Below, one piece after another: positions 28,801 to 40,077 of a stretch of 64,000 nt of DNA (positions are counted from its first letter, which is position 1; every line of letters starts with the position of its first letter). Source of the DNA: Arenicola marina (Eukaryota; Annelida; Polychaeta; Arenicolidae); contig OZ025256.1 of assembly GCA_964019135.1 (NCBI GenBank), positions 34,444,035 through 34,508,034 on the forward strand, in the 5' to 3' direction. The notes under the pieces were generated by a model. The model searched no databases and was not told the origin of the DNA. It saw only the letters and a list, made by a program, of their open reading frames with translations. The translations under genes were made by a program, and so were the position numbers.

Positions 28801-30339
28801 CGGGGTGCTCCCCATCACAGCCCAGGGACAGTTTAAGGCGGGGTGCTCCCCATCACAGCCCAGGGACAGGGTGAGGCGGGGTGCTCCCCATCACAGCCCA
28901 GGGACAGAGTAAGGCGGAGTGCTCCCCATCACAGCCCAGGGAGAGGGTAAGGCGGGATGCTCCCCATCACAGCCCAGGGACAGGGTAAGGCGGGGTGCTC
29001 CCCTTCACAGCCCAGCGACAGGGTAAGACGGGGTGCTCCCCATCACAGCCCAGAGACAGGGTAAGGCGGGGTGCTCCCCTTCACAGCCGAGGGACAGGGT
29101 AAGGCGGGGTGCTCCCCATCACAGCCCAGGGACAGGGTAAGGCGGGGTGCTCCCCATCACAGCCCAGGGACAGGGTAAGGCGGGGTGCTCCCCTTCACAG
29201 CCGAGGGACAGGGTAAGGCGGGGTGCTCCCCATCACAGACCAGGGACAGGGTAAGGCGGGGTGCTCCCCATCACAGCCCAGGGACAGGGTAAGGCGGGGT
29301 GCTCCCCATCACAGCCCAGGGACAGGGTAAGGCGGGGTGCTCCCCATCACAGCCCAGGGACAGGGTAAGGCGGGGTGCTCCCCATCACAGCCGCGAGACA
29401 GTGTAAGGCGGGGTGCTCCCCATCACAGCCCAGGGACAGGGTAAGGCATGGTGCTCCCCATCACAGCCCAGGGACAGGGTAAGGCGGGGTGCTCCCCATC
29501 ACAGCCCAGGGACAGGGTAAGGCGGGGTGCTCCCCATCACAGCCCAGGGACAGGGTAAGACGGGGTGCTCCCCATCACAACCCAGGAACAGGGTAAGGCG
29601 GGGTGCTCCCCATCACAGCCCAGGGACAGAGTAAGGCGGAGTGCTCCCCATCACAGCCCAGAGACAGGGTAAGGCGGGGTGCTCCCCTTCACAGCCGAGG
29701 GACAGGGTAAGGCGGGGTGCTCCCCATCACAGCCCAGGACAGGGTAAGGCGGGGTGCTCCACATCGCAGCCCCGGGACAGGGTAAAGCGGGGTGCTCCCC
29801 ATCACAGCCCAGGGACAGGGTAAGGCGGGGTGCTCCCCATCACAGCCCAGGGTCAGGGTAAGGCGGGGTGCTCCCCATCACAGCCGAGGGACAGGGTAAG
29901 GCGGGGTGCTCCCCATTTCAGCCCAGGGACAGGGTAAGGCGGGGTGCTCCCCATCACAGCCCAGGGACAGGGTAAGGCGGGGTGCTCCCCATCACAGCCC
30001 AGGGACAGGGTAAGGCGGGGTGCTCCCCATCACAGCCCAGGGACAGGGTAAGGCGGGGTGCTCCCCATCACAGCCCAGCGACAGGGTAAGGCGGGGTGCT
30101 CCCAATCACAGCCCAGGGACAGAGTAAGGCGGAGTGCTCCCCATCACAGCCGAGGGTCAGGGTAAGGCGGGGTGCTCCCCATCACAGCCCAGGGACAGGG
30201 TAAGGCGGGGTGCTCCCCATCACAGCCCAGAGACAGGGTAAGGCGGGGTGCTCCCCATCACAGCCCAGGGACAGGGTAAGGCGGGGTGCTCCCCATCACA
30301 GCCCAGGGACAGTTTAAGGCGAAGTGCTCCCCATCACAG
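25885..30339. repeat. Block duplication within A, 1.95 kb at offset 2,507
   Basis: About 25,885-27,832 recurs at about 28,392-30,339. The offset is 66 units minus one base and includes one 37-bp unit. Shared anchors are gccgatggtcagg, a tacagccgagg unit, ggccgggtgctc and catagcccaagaacagcg in series. Confidence 0.8.
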
Positions 30340-31379
30340 CCCAGGGACAGGGTAAGGCGGGGTGCTCCCCATCACAGCCCAGGGACAGAGTAAGGCGGAG
30401 TGCTCCCCATCACAGCCCAGGGACAGGGTAAGGCGGGATGCTCCCCATCACAGCCGAGGGACAGGGTAAGGCGGGGTGCTCCCCATCACAGCCCAGCGAC
30501 AGGGTAAGACGGGGTGCTCCCCATCACAGCCCAGAGACAGGGTAAGGCGGGGTGCTCCCCTTCACAGCCGAGGGACAGGGTAAGGCGGGGTGCTCCCCAT
30601 CACAGCCCAGGGACAGGGTAAGGCGGGGTGCTCCCCATCACACCCCAGGGACAGGGTAAGACGGGGTGCTCCCCATCACAGCCCAGGAACAGGGTAAGGC
30701 GGGGTGCTCCCCATCACAGCCCAGGGACAGGGTAAGGCGGGGTGCTCCCCATCACAGCCCAGGGACAGGGTAAGGCGGGGTGCTCCCCATCACAGCCCAG
30801 GGACAGGGTAAGGCGGGGTGCTCCCCATCACAGCCCAGGGACAGGGTAAGGCGGGGTGCTCCCCATCACAGCCGAGGGACAGGGTAAGGCGGGGTGCTCC
30901 CCATCACAGCCCAGCGACAGGGTAAGACGGGGTGCTCCCCATCACAGCCCAGAGACAGGGTAAGGCGGGGTGCTCCCCTTCACAGCCGAGGGACAGGGTA
31001 AGGCGGGGTGCTCCCCATCACAGCCCAGGGACAGGGTAAGGCGGGGTGCTCCCCATCACACCCCAGGGACAGGGTAAGACGGGGTGCTCCCCATCACAGC
31101 CCAGGAACAGGGTAAGGCGGGGTGCTCCCCATCACAGCCCAGGGACAGGGTAAGGCGGGGTGCTCCCCATCACAGCCCAGGGACAGGGTAAGGCGGGGTG
31201 CTCCCCATCACAGACCAGGAACAGGGTAAGGCGGGGTGCTCCCCATCACAGCCCAGGGACAGGGTAAGGCGGGGTGCTCCCCATCACAGCCCAGCGACAG
31301 GGTAAGGCGGGGTGCTCCCAATCACAGCCCAGGGACAGAGTAAGGCGGAGTGCTCCCCATCACAGCCCAGAGACAGGGT

Positions 31380-34300
31380 AAGGCGGGGTGCTCCCCATCA
31401 CAGCCCAGGGACAGGGTAAGGCGGGGTGCTCCCCATCACAGCCCAGGGACAGTTTAAAGCGAAGTGCTCCCCATCACAGCCCAGGGACAGAGTAAGGCGG
31501 AGTGCTCCCCATCACAGCCCCGGGACAGGGTAAGGCGGGATGCTCCCCATCACAGCCGAGGGACAGGGTAAGGCGGGGTGCTCCCCATCACAGCCCAGCG
31601 ACAGGGTAAGACGGGGTGCTCCCCATCACAGCCCAGAGACAGGGTAAGGCGGGGTGCTCCCCTTCACAGCCGAGGGACAGGGTAAGGCGGGGTGCTCCCC
31701 ATCACAGCCCAGGGACAGGGTAAGGCGGGGTGCTCCCCATCACACCCCAGGGACAGGGTAAGACGGGGTGCTCCCCATCACAGCCCAGGAACAGGGTAAG
31801 GCGGGGTGCTCCCCATCACAGCCCAGGGACAGGGTAAGGCGGGGTGCTCCCCATCACAGCCCAGGGACAGGGTAAGGCGGGGTGCTCCCCATCACAGACC
31901 AGGAACAGGGTAAGGCGGGGTGCTCCCCATCACAGCCCAGGGACAGGGTAAGGCGGGGTTCTCCCCATCACAGCCCAGGGACAGGGTAAGGCGGGGTGCT
32001 CCCCATCACAGCCCAGGGACAGGGTAAGGCGGGGTGCTCCCCATCACAGCCCCGGGACAGTGTAAGGCGGGGTGCTCCCCATCACAGCCCAGGGACAGGG
32101 TAAGGCGGGGTGCTCCCCATCACAGCCGAGGGACAGGGTAAGGCGGGATGCTCCCCATTACAGCCCAGGGACAGGGTAAGGCGGGGTGCTCCCCATCACA
32201 GCCCAGGGACAGGGTAAGGCGGGGTGCTCCCCATCACAGCTCAGGGACAGGGTAAAGCGGGGTGCTCCCCTTCACAGCCGATGGTCAGGGTAAGGCGGGG
32301 TGCTCCCCATTACAGCCGAGGGTCAGGGTAAGGCCGGGTGCTCCCCATCATAGCCCAAGAACAGCGTAGGGCGGGGTGCTCCCCATCACAGCCCAGGGGC
32401 AGGGTAAGGCGGGGTGCTATCCATCACAGCCCAGGGGCAGGGTAAGGCGGGGTGCTCCCCATCACAGCCCAGGGACAGAGTAAGGCGGAGTGCTCCCCAT
32501 CACAGCCCAGAGACAGGGTAAGGCGGGGTGCTCCCCATCACAGCCCAGGGACAGGGTAAGGCGGGGTGCTCCCCATCACAGCCCAGGGACAGGGTAAGGC
32601 GGGGTGCTCCCCATCACAGCCCAGGGACAGGGTAAGGCGGGGTGCTCCCCATCACAGCCGAGGGACAGGGTAAGGCGGGGTGCTCCCCATCACAGCCCAG
32701 CGACAGGGTAAGACGGGGTGCTCCCCATCACAGCCCAGAGACAGGGTAAGGCGGGGTGCTCCCCTTCACAGCCGAGGGACAGGGTAAGGCGGGGTGCTCC
32801 CCATCACAGCCCAGGGACAGGGTAAGGCGGGGTGCTCCCCATCACACCCCAGGGACAGGGTAAGACGGGGTGCTCCCCATCACAGCCCAGGAACAGGGTA
32901 AGGCGGGGTGCTCCCCATCACAGCCCAGGGACAGGGTAAGGCGGGGTGCTCCCCATCACAGCCCAGGGACAGGGTAAGGCGGGGTGCTCCCCATCACAGA
33001 CCAGGAACAGGGTAAGGCGGGGTGCTCCCCATCACAGCCCAGGGACAGGGTAAGGCGGGGTGCTCCCCATCACAGCCCAGCGACAGGGTAAGGCGGGGTG
33101 CTCCCAATCACAGCCCAGGGACAGAGTAAGGCGGAGTGCTCCCCATCACAGCCGAGGGTCAGGGTAAGGCGGGGTGCTCCCCATCACAGCCCAGGGACAG
33201 GGTAAGGCGGGGTGCTCCCCATCACAGCCCAGAGACAGGGTAAGGCGGGGTGCTCCCCATCACAGCCCAGGGACAGGGTAAGGCGGGGTGCTCCCCATCA
33301 CAGCCCAGGGACAGTTTAAGGCGAAGTGCTCCCCATCACAGCCCAGGGACAGAGTAAGGCGGAGTGCTCCCCATCACAGCCCAGGGACAGGGTAAGGCGG
33401 GATGCTCCCCATCACAGCCGAGGGACAGGGTAAGGCGGGGTGCTCCCCATCACAGCCCAGCGACAGGGTAAGACGGGGTGCTCCCCATCACAGCCCAGAG
33501 ACAGGGTAAGGCGGGGTGCTCCCCTTCACAGCCGAGGGACAGGGTAAGGCGGGGTGCTCCCCATCACAGCCCAGGGACAGGGTAAGGCGGGGTGCTCCCC
33601 ATCACACCCCAGGGACAGGGTAAGACGGGGTGCTCCCCATCACAGCCCAGGAACAGGGTAAGGCGGGGTGCTCCCCATCACAGCCCAGGGACAGGGTAAG
33701 GCGGGGTGCTCCCCATCACAGCCCAGGGACAGGGTAAGGCGGGGTGCTCCCCATCACAGACCAGGAACAGGGTAAGGCGGGGTGCTCCCCATCACAGCCC
33801 AGGGACAGGGTAAGGCGGGGTGCTCCCCATCACAGCCCAGGGACAGGGTAAGGCGGGGTGCTCCCCATCACAGCCCAGGGACAGGGTAAGGCGGGGTGCT
33901 CCCCATCACAGCCCCGGGACAGTGTAAGGCGGGGTGCTCCCCATCACAGCCCAGGGACAGGGTAAGGCGGGGTGCTCCCCATCACAGCCGAGGGACAGGG
34001 TAAGGCGGGATGCTCCCCATTACAGCCCAGGGACAGGGTAAGGCGGGGTGCTCCCCATCACAGCCCAGGGACAGGGTAAGGCGGGGTGCTCCCCATCACA
34101 GCCCAGGGACAGGGTAAAGCGGGGTGCTCCCCTTCACAGCCGATGGTCAGTGTAAGGCGGGGTGCTCCCCATTACAGCCGAGGGTCAGGGTAAGGCCGGG
34201 TGCTCCCCATCATAGCCCAAGAACAGCGTAGGGCGGGGTGCTCCCCATCACAGCCCAGGGGCAGGGTAAGGCGGGGTGCTATCCATCACAGCCCAGGGGC

Positions 34301-34395
34301 AGGGTAAGGCGGGGTGCTCCCCATCACAGCCCAGGGACAGAGTAAGGCGGAGTGCTCCCCATCACAGCCCAGAGACAGGGTAAGGCGGGGTGCTC
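31380..34395. repeat. Block duplication within A, about 1.15 kb at offset 1,862
   Basis: About 31,380-32,533 recurs at about 33,242-34,395, an offset of exactly 49 units. Anchors at this exact offset are the acagttta unit before gcgaagtgct, the cagaccaggaacagg unit, gatggtcag, and the rare ggtgctatccatc unit. Confidence 0.8.
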
Positions 34396-35529
34396 CCCTT
34401 CACAGCCGAGGGACAGGGTAAGGCGGGGTGCTCCCCATCACAGCCCAGGGACAGGGTAAGACGGGGTGCTCCCCATCACAGCCCAGGGACAGGGTAAGGC
34501 GGGGTGCTCCCCATCACAGCCCAGGGACAGGGTAAGGCGGGGTGCTCCCCATCACAGCCCAGGGACAGGGTAAGGCGGGGTGCTCCCCATCACAGCCCCG
34601 GGACAGTGTAAGTCGGGGTGCTCCCCATCACAGCCCAGGGACAGGGTAAGGCGGGGTGCTCCCCATCACAGCCCAGGGACAGGGTAAGGCGGGGTGCTCC
34701 CGATCACAGCCCAGGGACAGGGTAAGGCGGGGTGCTCCCCATCACAGCCCACGGTCAGGGTAAGACGGGGTGCTCCCCATCACAGCCCAGGAACAGGGTA
34801 AGGCGGGGTGCTCCCCATCACAGCCCAGGGACAGAGTAAGGCGGAGTGCTCCCCATCACAGCCCAGAGACAGGGTAAGGCGGGGTGCTCCCCTTCACAGC
34901 CGAGGGACAGGGTAAGGCGGGGTGCTCCCCATCACAGCCCAGGACAATGTAAGGCGGGGTGCTCCCCATCACAGCCCAGGGACAGGGTAAGGCGGGGTAC
35001 TCCCCATCACAGCCCAGGGACAGGGTAAGGCGGTGTGCTCCCCATCACAGCCCAGGGACAGGGTAAGGCGGTGTGCTCCCCATCACAGCCGAGGGACAGG
35101 GTAAGGCGGGGTGCTCCCCATCACAGCCCAGGGACAGGGTAAGGCGGGGTGCTCCCCATCACAGCCCAGGGACAGGGTAAGGCGGGGTGCTCCCCATCAC
35201 AGCCGAGGGACAGGGTAAGGCGGGATGCTCCCCATTACAGCCCAGGGACAGGATAAGGCGGGGTGCTCCCCATCACAGCCCAGGGACAGGGTAAGGCGGG
35301 GTGCTCCCCATCACAGCCCAGGGACAGGGTAAGGCGGGGTGCTCCCCTTCACAGCCGATGGTCAGGGTAAGGCGGGGTGCTCCCCATTACAGCCGAGGGT
35401 CAGGGTAAAGCCGGGTGCTCCCCATCATAGCCCAAGAACAGCGTAAGGCGGGGTGCTCCCCATCACAGCCCAGGGGCAGGGTAAGGCGGGGTGCTATCCA
35501 TCACAGCCCAGGGGCAGGGTAAGGCGGGG

Positions 35530-36259
35530 TTCGCCCCATCACAGCCCAGGGACAGGTTAAGGCGGGGTGCTCTCCATCACAGCCGAGGGACAGGGTAAGG
35601 TGGTGCGCTCCCTATCACAGCCGAGAGACAGGGGAAAGGCGGAGTGCTCCCCATCACAACCGAGGGACAGGGTAAGGCGGAGTGCTCCCCATCACAGCCG
35701 AGGGAGAGGGTAAGGCGGGGTGCTCCCCATCACAACCGAGGGACAGGGTAAGGCGGCGTGCTCCCCATCACAACCGAGGGACAGGGTAAGGCGGAGTGCT
35801 CCCCATCACAGCCGAGGGACAGGGTAAGGCGTGGTGCTCCCCATCACAGCCCAGGGACAGGGTAAGGCGGGGTTCTCCCCATCACAGTCCAGGAACAGGG
35901 TAAGGCGGGGTGCTCCCCATCACAGCCCAGGGACAGGGTAAGGCGGGGTGCTCCCCATCACAGCCCCGGGACAGGGTAAGGCGGGGTGCTCCCCATAACA
36001 GCCCATGGACAGGATAAAGCGGGGTGCTCCCCATCACAGCCCAGGGACAGGGTAAGGCGGGGTGCTCCCCATCACAGCCCAGGGACAGGGTAAGGCGGGG
36101 TGCTCCCCATCACAGCCCAGGGAGAGGGTAAGGCGGGGTGCTCCCCATCACAGCCCAGGGACAGGGTAAGGCGGGGTGCTCCCCACCACAGCCCAGGGAC
36201 AAGGTAAGGCTGGGTGCTCCCCATCACAGCCCAGGGACAGGGTAAGGCGGCCTGCTCCA
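35530..36259. repeat. Decayed right edge of minisatellite A
   Basis: The last 19 or so units carry far more private changes than the interior, for example ttcgcccc, cctatcac, an aggggaaagg insertion, cataacag and a final gcggcctgctcc. Unit length stays near 38 bp. Edge decay with a clean interior is the usual signature of an array homogenised by unequal exchange. The boundary with unique DNA is at about 36,259. Confidence 0.75.
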
Positions 36260-36608
36260 TAGTGGGCAACATCATTAACAGTTAATAGCCACAGTACGTT
36301 CATGGTGTAAACCTTTGATATATGTTTGATTAAATAACCACGTACTTATTGCATCCAGCCCTTAGAATTTAAATCAACAATTGTGCCAAGTTTGTATTGC
36401 ACCTGTGATACCCGCGTACATGTTATTACTGATTAGAACTCATATTACAATGAGCTTGATCTCCACGCGTCAACGATGGACACTTGTGGAGCCTTCTTAC
36501 ATTAGATATATGAACTGAGGGTTATTCTGCACCCTGCACCCCGCACCCGGAACCCTGCACCCTGCACACTCCACCCCATCACCCCGCTCATGCCCTTGAC
36601 CTTTGCAG
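36260..36608. other. Intron or 5' sequence before first visible exon
   Basis: This is AT-rich unique sequence, then a C-rich tract at about 36,528-36,575 built from repeats of ccctgcac, then an acceptor cctttgcag ending at 36,608. An in-frame ATG lies at 36,590 within the acceptor region. A short first exon starting there cannot be excluded, but it would leave the protein without the front half of the expected CABIT domain. Confidence 0.5.
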
Positions 36609-36803
36609 GCAAGGTGAGGGTTACTCTGCGGGAGATCCTGCGCGCCACGGACATCGGGAAGTTCGTGTTCGCCGGGGACACACCAGGCTGCGACCTGTTG
36701 GCGTACAGCGGGGCGGACGGCGGGCGTACCATTGGCAGAGAACGCCTGGAAATAGTGGACACCTACACGGAGCGCTACCTCAGCGTCCACCACGTGGCAA
36801 GGG
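36609..36803 (+). CDS. Exon of CABIT/SAM adaptor-like gene (upstream visible exon)
   Basis: This 195-nt coding exon is bounded by cctttgcag (acceptor, ends 36,608) and ARG-GGTAACT (donor GT at 36,804). It begins with the last two bases of a codon and ends after the first base of one. It encodes KVRVTLREILRATD, a segment with FVFAGDTPGCDLLAY, and ends at TERYLSVHHVAR. The TLREIL stretch followed by short beta-like segments is what a CABIT repeat would look like, but I assign the domain mainly from the rest of the gene. Exons 5' of this one are not in the window, since everything to the left is satellite. The 882-bp intron after it is unique, AT-rich sequence with no visible gene. Confidence 0.6.
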
Positions 36804-37685
36804 GTAACTAGCCTGTGTCCCGCCATGGCAGTTACAGCACAGAGGAACAATGTACACCACGCACAATGTACATTACATTATAATTGTACATTCGACCTGA
36901 ACAATTGTTATTAGCATTTTGTTAGGTAAGAGATTATGTAAGTCAAAGGCTCTACGTCTCATGATCGAGGGGGGTGCCACTTAATCTAGAGTTCTCAAGG
37001 TGAGCTGAGCAATTTACTTTTCTGCGTAAAAGTGTTATTGCATTTAAGCCTCCTTGAAAAGTTGGAATTGTATTTCTCCATTTTGATACAAGAAAATATG
37101 TCTCTTACTAAATAATTTGCACAACATGATTCAACAAGTTACTATTTGAAATATCCGTCATTCGCAGCAAAATATGTTTAACCAATAATAAGGCGGTAAT
37201 TTGACTTTATGATGCTTAACTGACTGGCCCAGCGTTACAATACAACGGTGTATTTCTTAACCATTATTCCAAAATCACATTTTGTTGCTGTCATCCTATG
37301 TATTATATCAAATGGGAAACTGCTCAATCTTTCATCAATTGTACAATTATAAGAAAATTTTATGAATTCGTCGCCATTCAAAATTTGACATTCGGAAATT
37401 TAATAACCTTTCCCATTTGGCTTCATTTCCACAGTTAAACGTGAGTACATGCACTGATATCCAGTATTTATAATGGCACACACGGTATTTCGCCTCATAT
37501 GACTCTTAATACTATCATTAGCAGGCGCAGTGTCGTGGGTTCAGACTAGTCGCCATTCACGGGACGACGAATACATAAGGCCGTACAAATCTATAAAACT
37601 CAAACCAACCTTGTTTATCATGTGGTTCCTTTTCGGCCCAATGATGTCACCTCCTTGATTCAGTATTATTTCCTCTGCTCGCCAG
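36804..37685 (+). other. Intron between visible exons 1 and 2
   Basis: This is 882 bp of AT-rich, unique sequence opening with GTAACT and closing with tttcctctgctcgccag. I see no gene or clear repeat in it. Short frames such as 37,622-37,921 start inside the intron and only make sense as the exon that begins at 37,686. Confidence 0.55.
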
Positions 37686-37856
37686 ATGGCCTTGTGAGCG
37701 CCTTCCGCCTCATTCCGGCCTACATGCCAGTCGACGTCACCATCGCCGTGGATCATGTGACAGGAAGTGTTCAGTTTTATAATGACATGCTCGAATTGAA
37801 GCAGTGCAGCGACGCTTTACCACGCAACTACGCCACCAAGCGGTCGACTTTGTCGT
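37686..37856 (+). CDS. Exon of CABIT/SAM adaptor-like gene (middle visible exon)
   Basis: This 171-nt coding exon lies between acceptor tttcctctgctcgccag (ends 37,685) and donor TCGT-GTAAGA (GT at 37,857). Its phase fits both neighbours: G plus AT makes the joining Asp codon upstream, and T plus AT makes the joining Tyr codon downstream. It encodes GLVSAFRLIPAYMPVDVTI, then AVDHVTGSVQFYNDMLELK, then a basic ALPRNYATKRSTLS. The IPAYMPVDV segment and the basic end fit the closing part of a CABIT repeat, but this is inference. The donor could also be two bases upstream (GTGTAA), which would break phase. Confidence 0.62.
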
Positions 37857-38036
37857 GTAAGATGTGTTGCCTTCTACAAGCGCATGGTCGGCATGGACAA
37901 ATTCAAAAAAATTACCAGTAACCTTTTGTGATGAAGTTGGGATAATTGCCATCTCACCTAATATTTGTAAATTATTCAAAGCTTCCTTGTAGACATTGTT
38001 GATAAAACTGTTGATAAGTGTTTCATTTATTTTCAG
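37857..38036 (+). other. Intron between visible exons 2 and 3
   Basis: This 180-bp intron opens with GTAAGA and closes with gtttcatttattttcag, a strong polypyrimidine tract and acceptor. Confidence 0.65.
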
Positions 38037-39436
38037 ATATATTACAATTTGATAGAGACTCCGTAGTAGGTGACTATGAGTTTCTGCCCCTGCCAACACC
38101 AGACAGTAGCTCTGGGTACGGCTCTGTGTCCACCGCTTCCCTGCTCTCGAAGGTCAGTGATCTTCAGGATGACCCCATGGCGTCTCCCTTCTGGTCCATC
38201 CGGAGTCGCGATCAGCTGGTTCGGCTTGCTGGCCAGGATCCAGATTCTCGCTCGATGTCCACGACGCAAGACGTCAAAACCCTTAGGCACTTTGTACCCA
38301 AGAGGCTTCCGACGGAACGCCTGGTTTCGGGGGTTCTGCGGCAGTTACAGCGCATCTACGCGTGGACGTCGCCTGTCAGTGCACGGAGCAGCTTCAATTC
38401 GTGTCGGGGTGAGCCAACACACCGGCAGTTAGTTCCAGATTGGGGCATCAGTAGCAGCACTCCGAACCTAAACAACACGCACTCCATTCCAGAAGAAGCA
38501 GAGAAACCACCTCCAGATGTGCTGTTCACCCAAAGGACAACACCCGGGAGATGTCCTCATGAATACGGAGACGTAACCACGCGGAGAGACGTTCCCAAGC
38601 CCACGAAGACTTCGCCCGCTGTGCTGCCCAAGCAGTCACGTGGTCCTGGTGTGGGTGGCGCCCCCGCCCGGCCACGCAGGGAGTCGCCGAGAAGCCACGG
38701 AACCAAGACATTTACGAATATCGATGATCTGAAAACCCTCTATCCGCCGATTAAAAGCAATCGGGACCCCCATCCAACACCTACAGCAGACCCCGGCCAC
38801 TGTGTAACGGTCTCCCAGAAACACCGGCCTCACCCGCATGAAGGTGTAACAGCCGCACTTGACCTTATGAAGGGCAACTTAATGAATCGTGTTGTACCAG
38901 GTCAACCCACCAGTCCTGAGACGTCAAAGATCGCCATCGACTCACCAGAGGGAACAAAGGTCCATGAGGCTGATGGCTCAGAAGAAAGAACTGATCGACA
39001 GAAGGAAAGAAATGTCATAGATGATGGTTCAGAAGGACAATATTTTCACTGGACAGATGGTCGTCAGATGGCTGGTGACGAAGGATGCGCAGTGTCCGGG
39101 CCTGACTGCACGCTGAGTGGGGCAGCTGGTCAGCCATGTCCTCGAGATGGGACACGGTTTGAGTCAGCCAGTGGCCAAGACGACAGCCTGGCCTCGCCGC
39201 GCTTTGCCAGCGTGCGGGACGTGCCTGGGGACATGAGCGCTCTGTCCATAGCCGCGGTGGGGCGGTGCCTGGCCCTGCTCGGACTCTCCCGGCACTGCCG
39301 CGCCTTCCAAGACAAGATGGTCGATGGCGAGCTGCTCACAAACATGGACGCCACCATGTTGAAGGCGGAATTCCACATGACAGCATTTGACGCATATAAA
39401 TTGGTGATGTTTGTGGGAGGCTGGCGACCAAAGTGA
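38037..39436 (+). CDS. Terminal exon: GAREM/Serrano-like adaptor with C-terminal SAM domain
   Basis: This 1,400-nt last exon follows acceptor tttatttcag-type sequence ending at 38,036 and stops with TGA at 39,434-39,436. It encodes about 466 residues: YILQFDRDSVVGDYEFLPLP, a Ser-rich SSSGYGSVS, a long low-complexity polar and Pro-rich linker, and a C-terminal SAM domain in the last 66 or so residues (from about 39,236). SAM marks are LSIAAVGRCLALLGL, DKMVDGELLTNMD, KAEFHMTAFDAYKLV and the ending GWRPK. As I recall them, vertebrate GAREM proteins and fly Serrano are CABIT+SAM adaptors in growth-factor/MAPK or polarity signalling, with a similar GWRPK end. The three visible exons give about 588 residues in one frame. 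I saw no YxN Grb2-binding motif in them, so a Grb2 role is not supported here. It could be another SAM adaptor. Confidence 0.6.
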
Positions 39437-39800
39437 TGTGGTTGGCGCCATCGATTCGTCTCCATTATGCATAATACAGACCCGGATGACAGGAAGCACG
39501 TGATGCTTAATCACCGACCGCTGGTAAATGCTATCAGACATGTCCATAATTATATGGATGCAAATATTTATTCCAGAACTAGTAACATACAGCTTACACT
39601 GTGGTACTTCTTAACTGCAAGCAGTTTACAGTTGTTGGGTAAACTACCTAGATGATGTACACAGTTTGTCACTAAAAGTCTGTCGTAAAGAATGTTAATA
39701 TGATTACTTATTGTTCACATAACTCCGTAACATATGTGTACGAGGTACAGTCGCATGACACCAGTTACGAATGTCGTTGTATTAATGGTGCTAATAAAAT
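39437..39800 (+). other. Probable 3' UTR with AATAAA signal
   Basis: After the stop codon at 39,436 there is AT-rich sequence without a good frame. AATAAA lies at 39,793-39,798, about 360 nt downstream, and is the first well-placed polyadenylation signal. The cleavage site itself cannot be seen. Confidence 0.5.
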
Positions 39801-40077
39801 TCACAACTAATCCAATGTTGAGCCATGGTACAGCGCTGTCATCGTATATTCCATGAAGTCGCAAGCTTTAAGTTGGTTGTCTAAATAGTTTATGCACTGC
39901 GTAATAAGTTTGGGAAATTGTTTGAGCTCGTGGCACAACACACATGTGGCACAAAAAGTATATGAATAATACACTTGTATACTTGGGAGGAGGCGATTCT
40001 GGGAAAGGTTATTATATTGCTTGGCATTTATTTTTGTAATGCTATGTCCTAGTTTATACCATATAACGCTATGGTTA
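39801..40077. other. Unique intergenic sequence
   Basis: About 280 bp without a gene. A reverse frame that runs from the TRIM element into this stretch (39,807-40,148) is spurious. Confidence 0.5.

Larger units (their letters stand above)
1..36259. repeat. Minisatellite A: 38-bp unit, about 950 copies
   Basis: The stretch is a nearly uninterrupted head-to-tail array. Each unit is gtgctccccatcacag, then cccagggacaggg, then taaggcggg, 38 bp in all. Recurrent unit variants include ccgaggg for cccaggg, cagagac for cagggac, gacgggg for gcgggg, ccttcac for ccatcac, and gagtgct for gggtgct. A 37-bp unit lacking one g (cccaggacag) recurs near 1,996, 5,526 and 8,641. A 32-bp unit (catcacgggacag) recurs near 10,305, 19,567, 22,370 and 25,553. 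Because 38 is not a multiple of 3 and gggtaagg supplies TAA, no long + strand frame survives; the 60-73 codon frames seen inside are by-products. The array enters from beyond the left edge and ends at about 36,259. It lies just upstream of, and probably inside, an intron of the SAM-domain gene. Confidence 0.97.

Noticed and set aside
1901-35028. Many identical 60- and 73-codon frames
   Set aside because: They appear where a 37-bp unit or a changed TAA lets the 38-bp repeat stay open briefly. They recur because blocks of the satellite were duplicated.
36497-36850. 117-codon reverse frame over the first visible exon
   Set aside because: It is the shadow of the + strand exon, whose splice sites and phase agree with the following exons.
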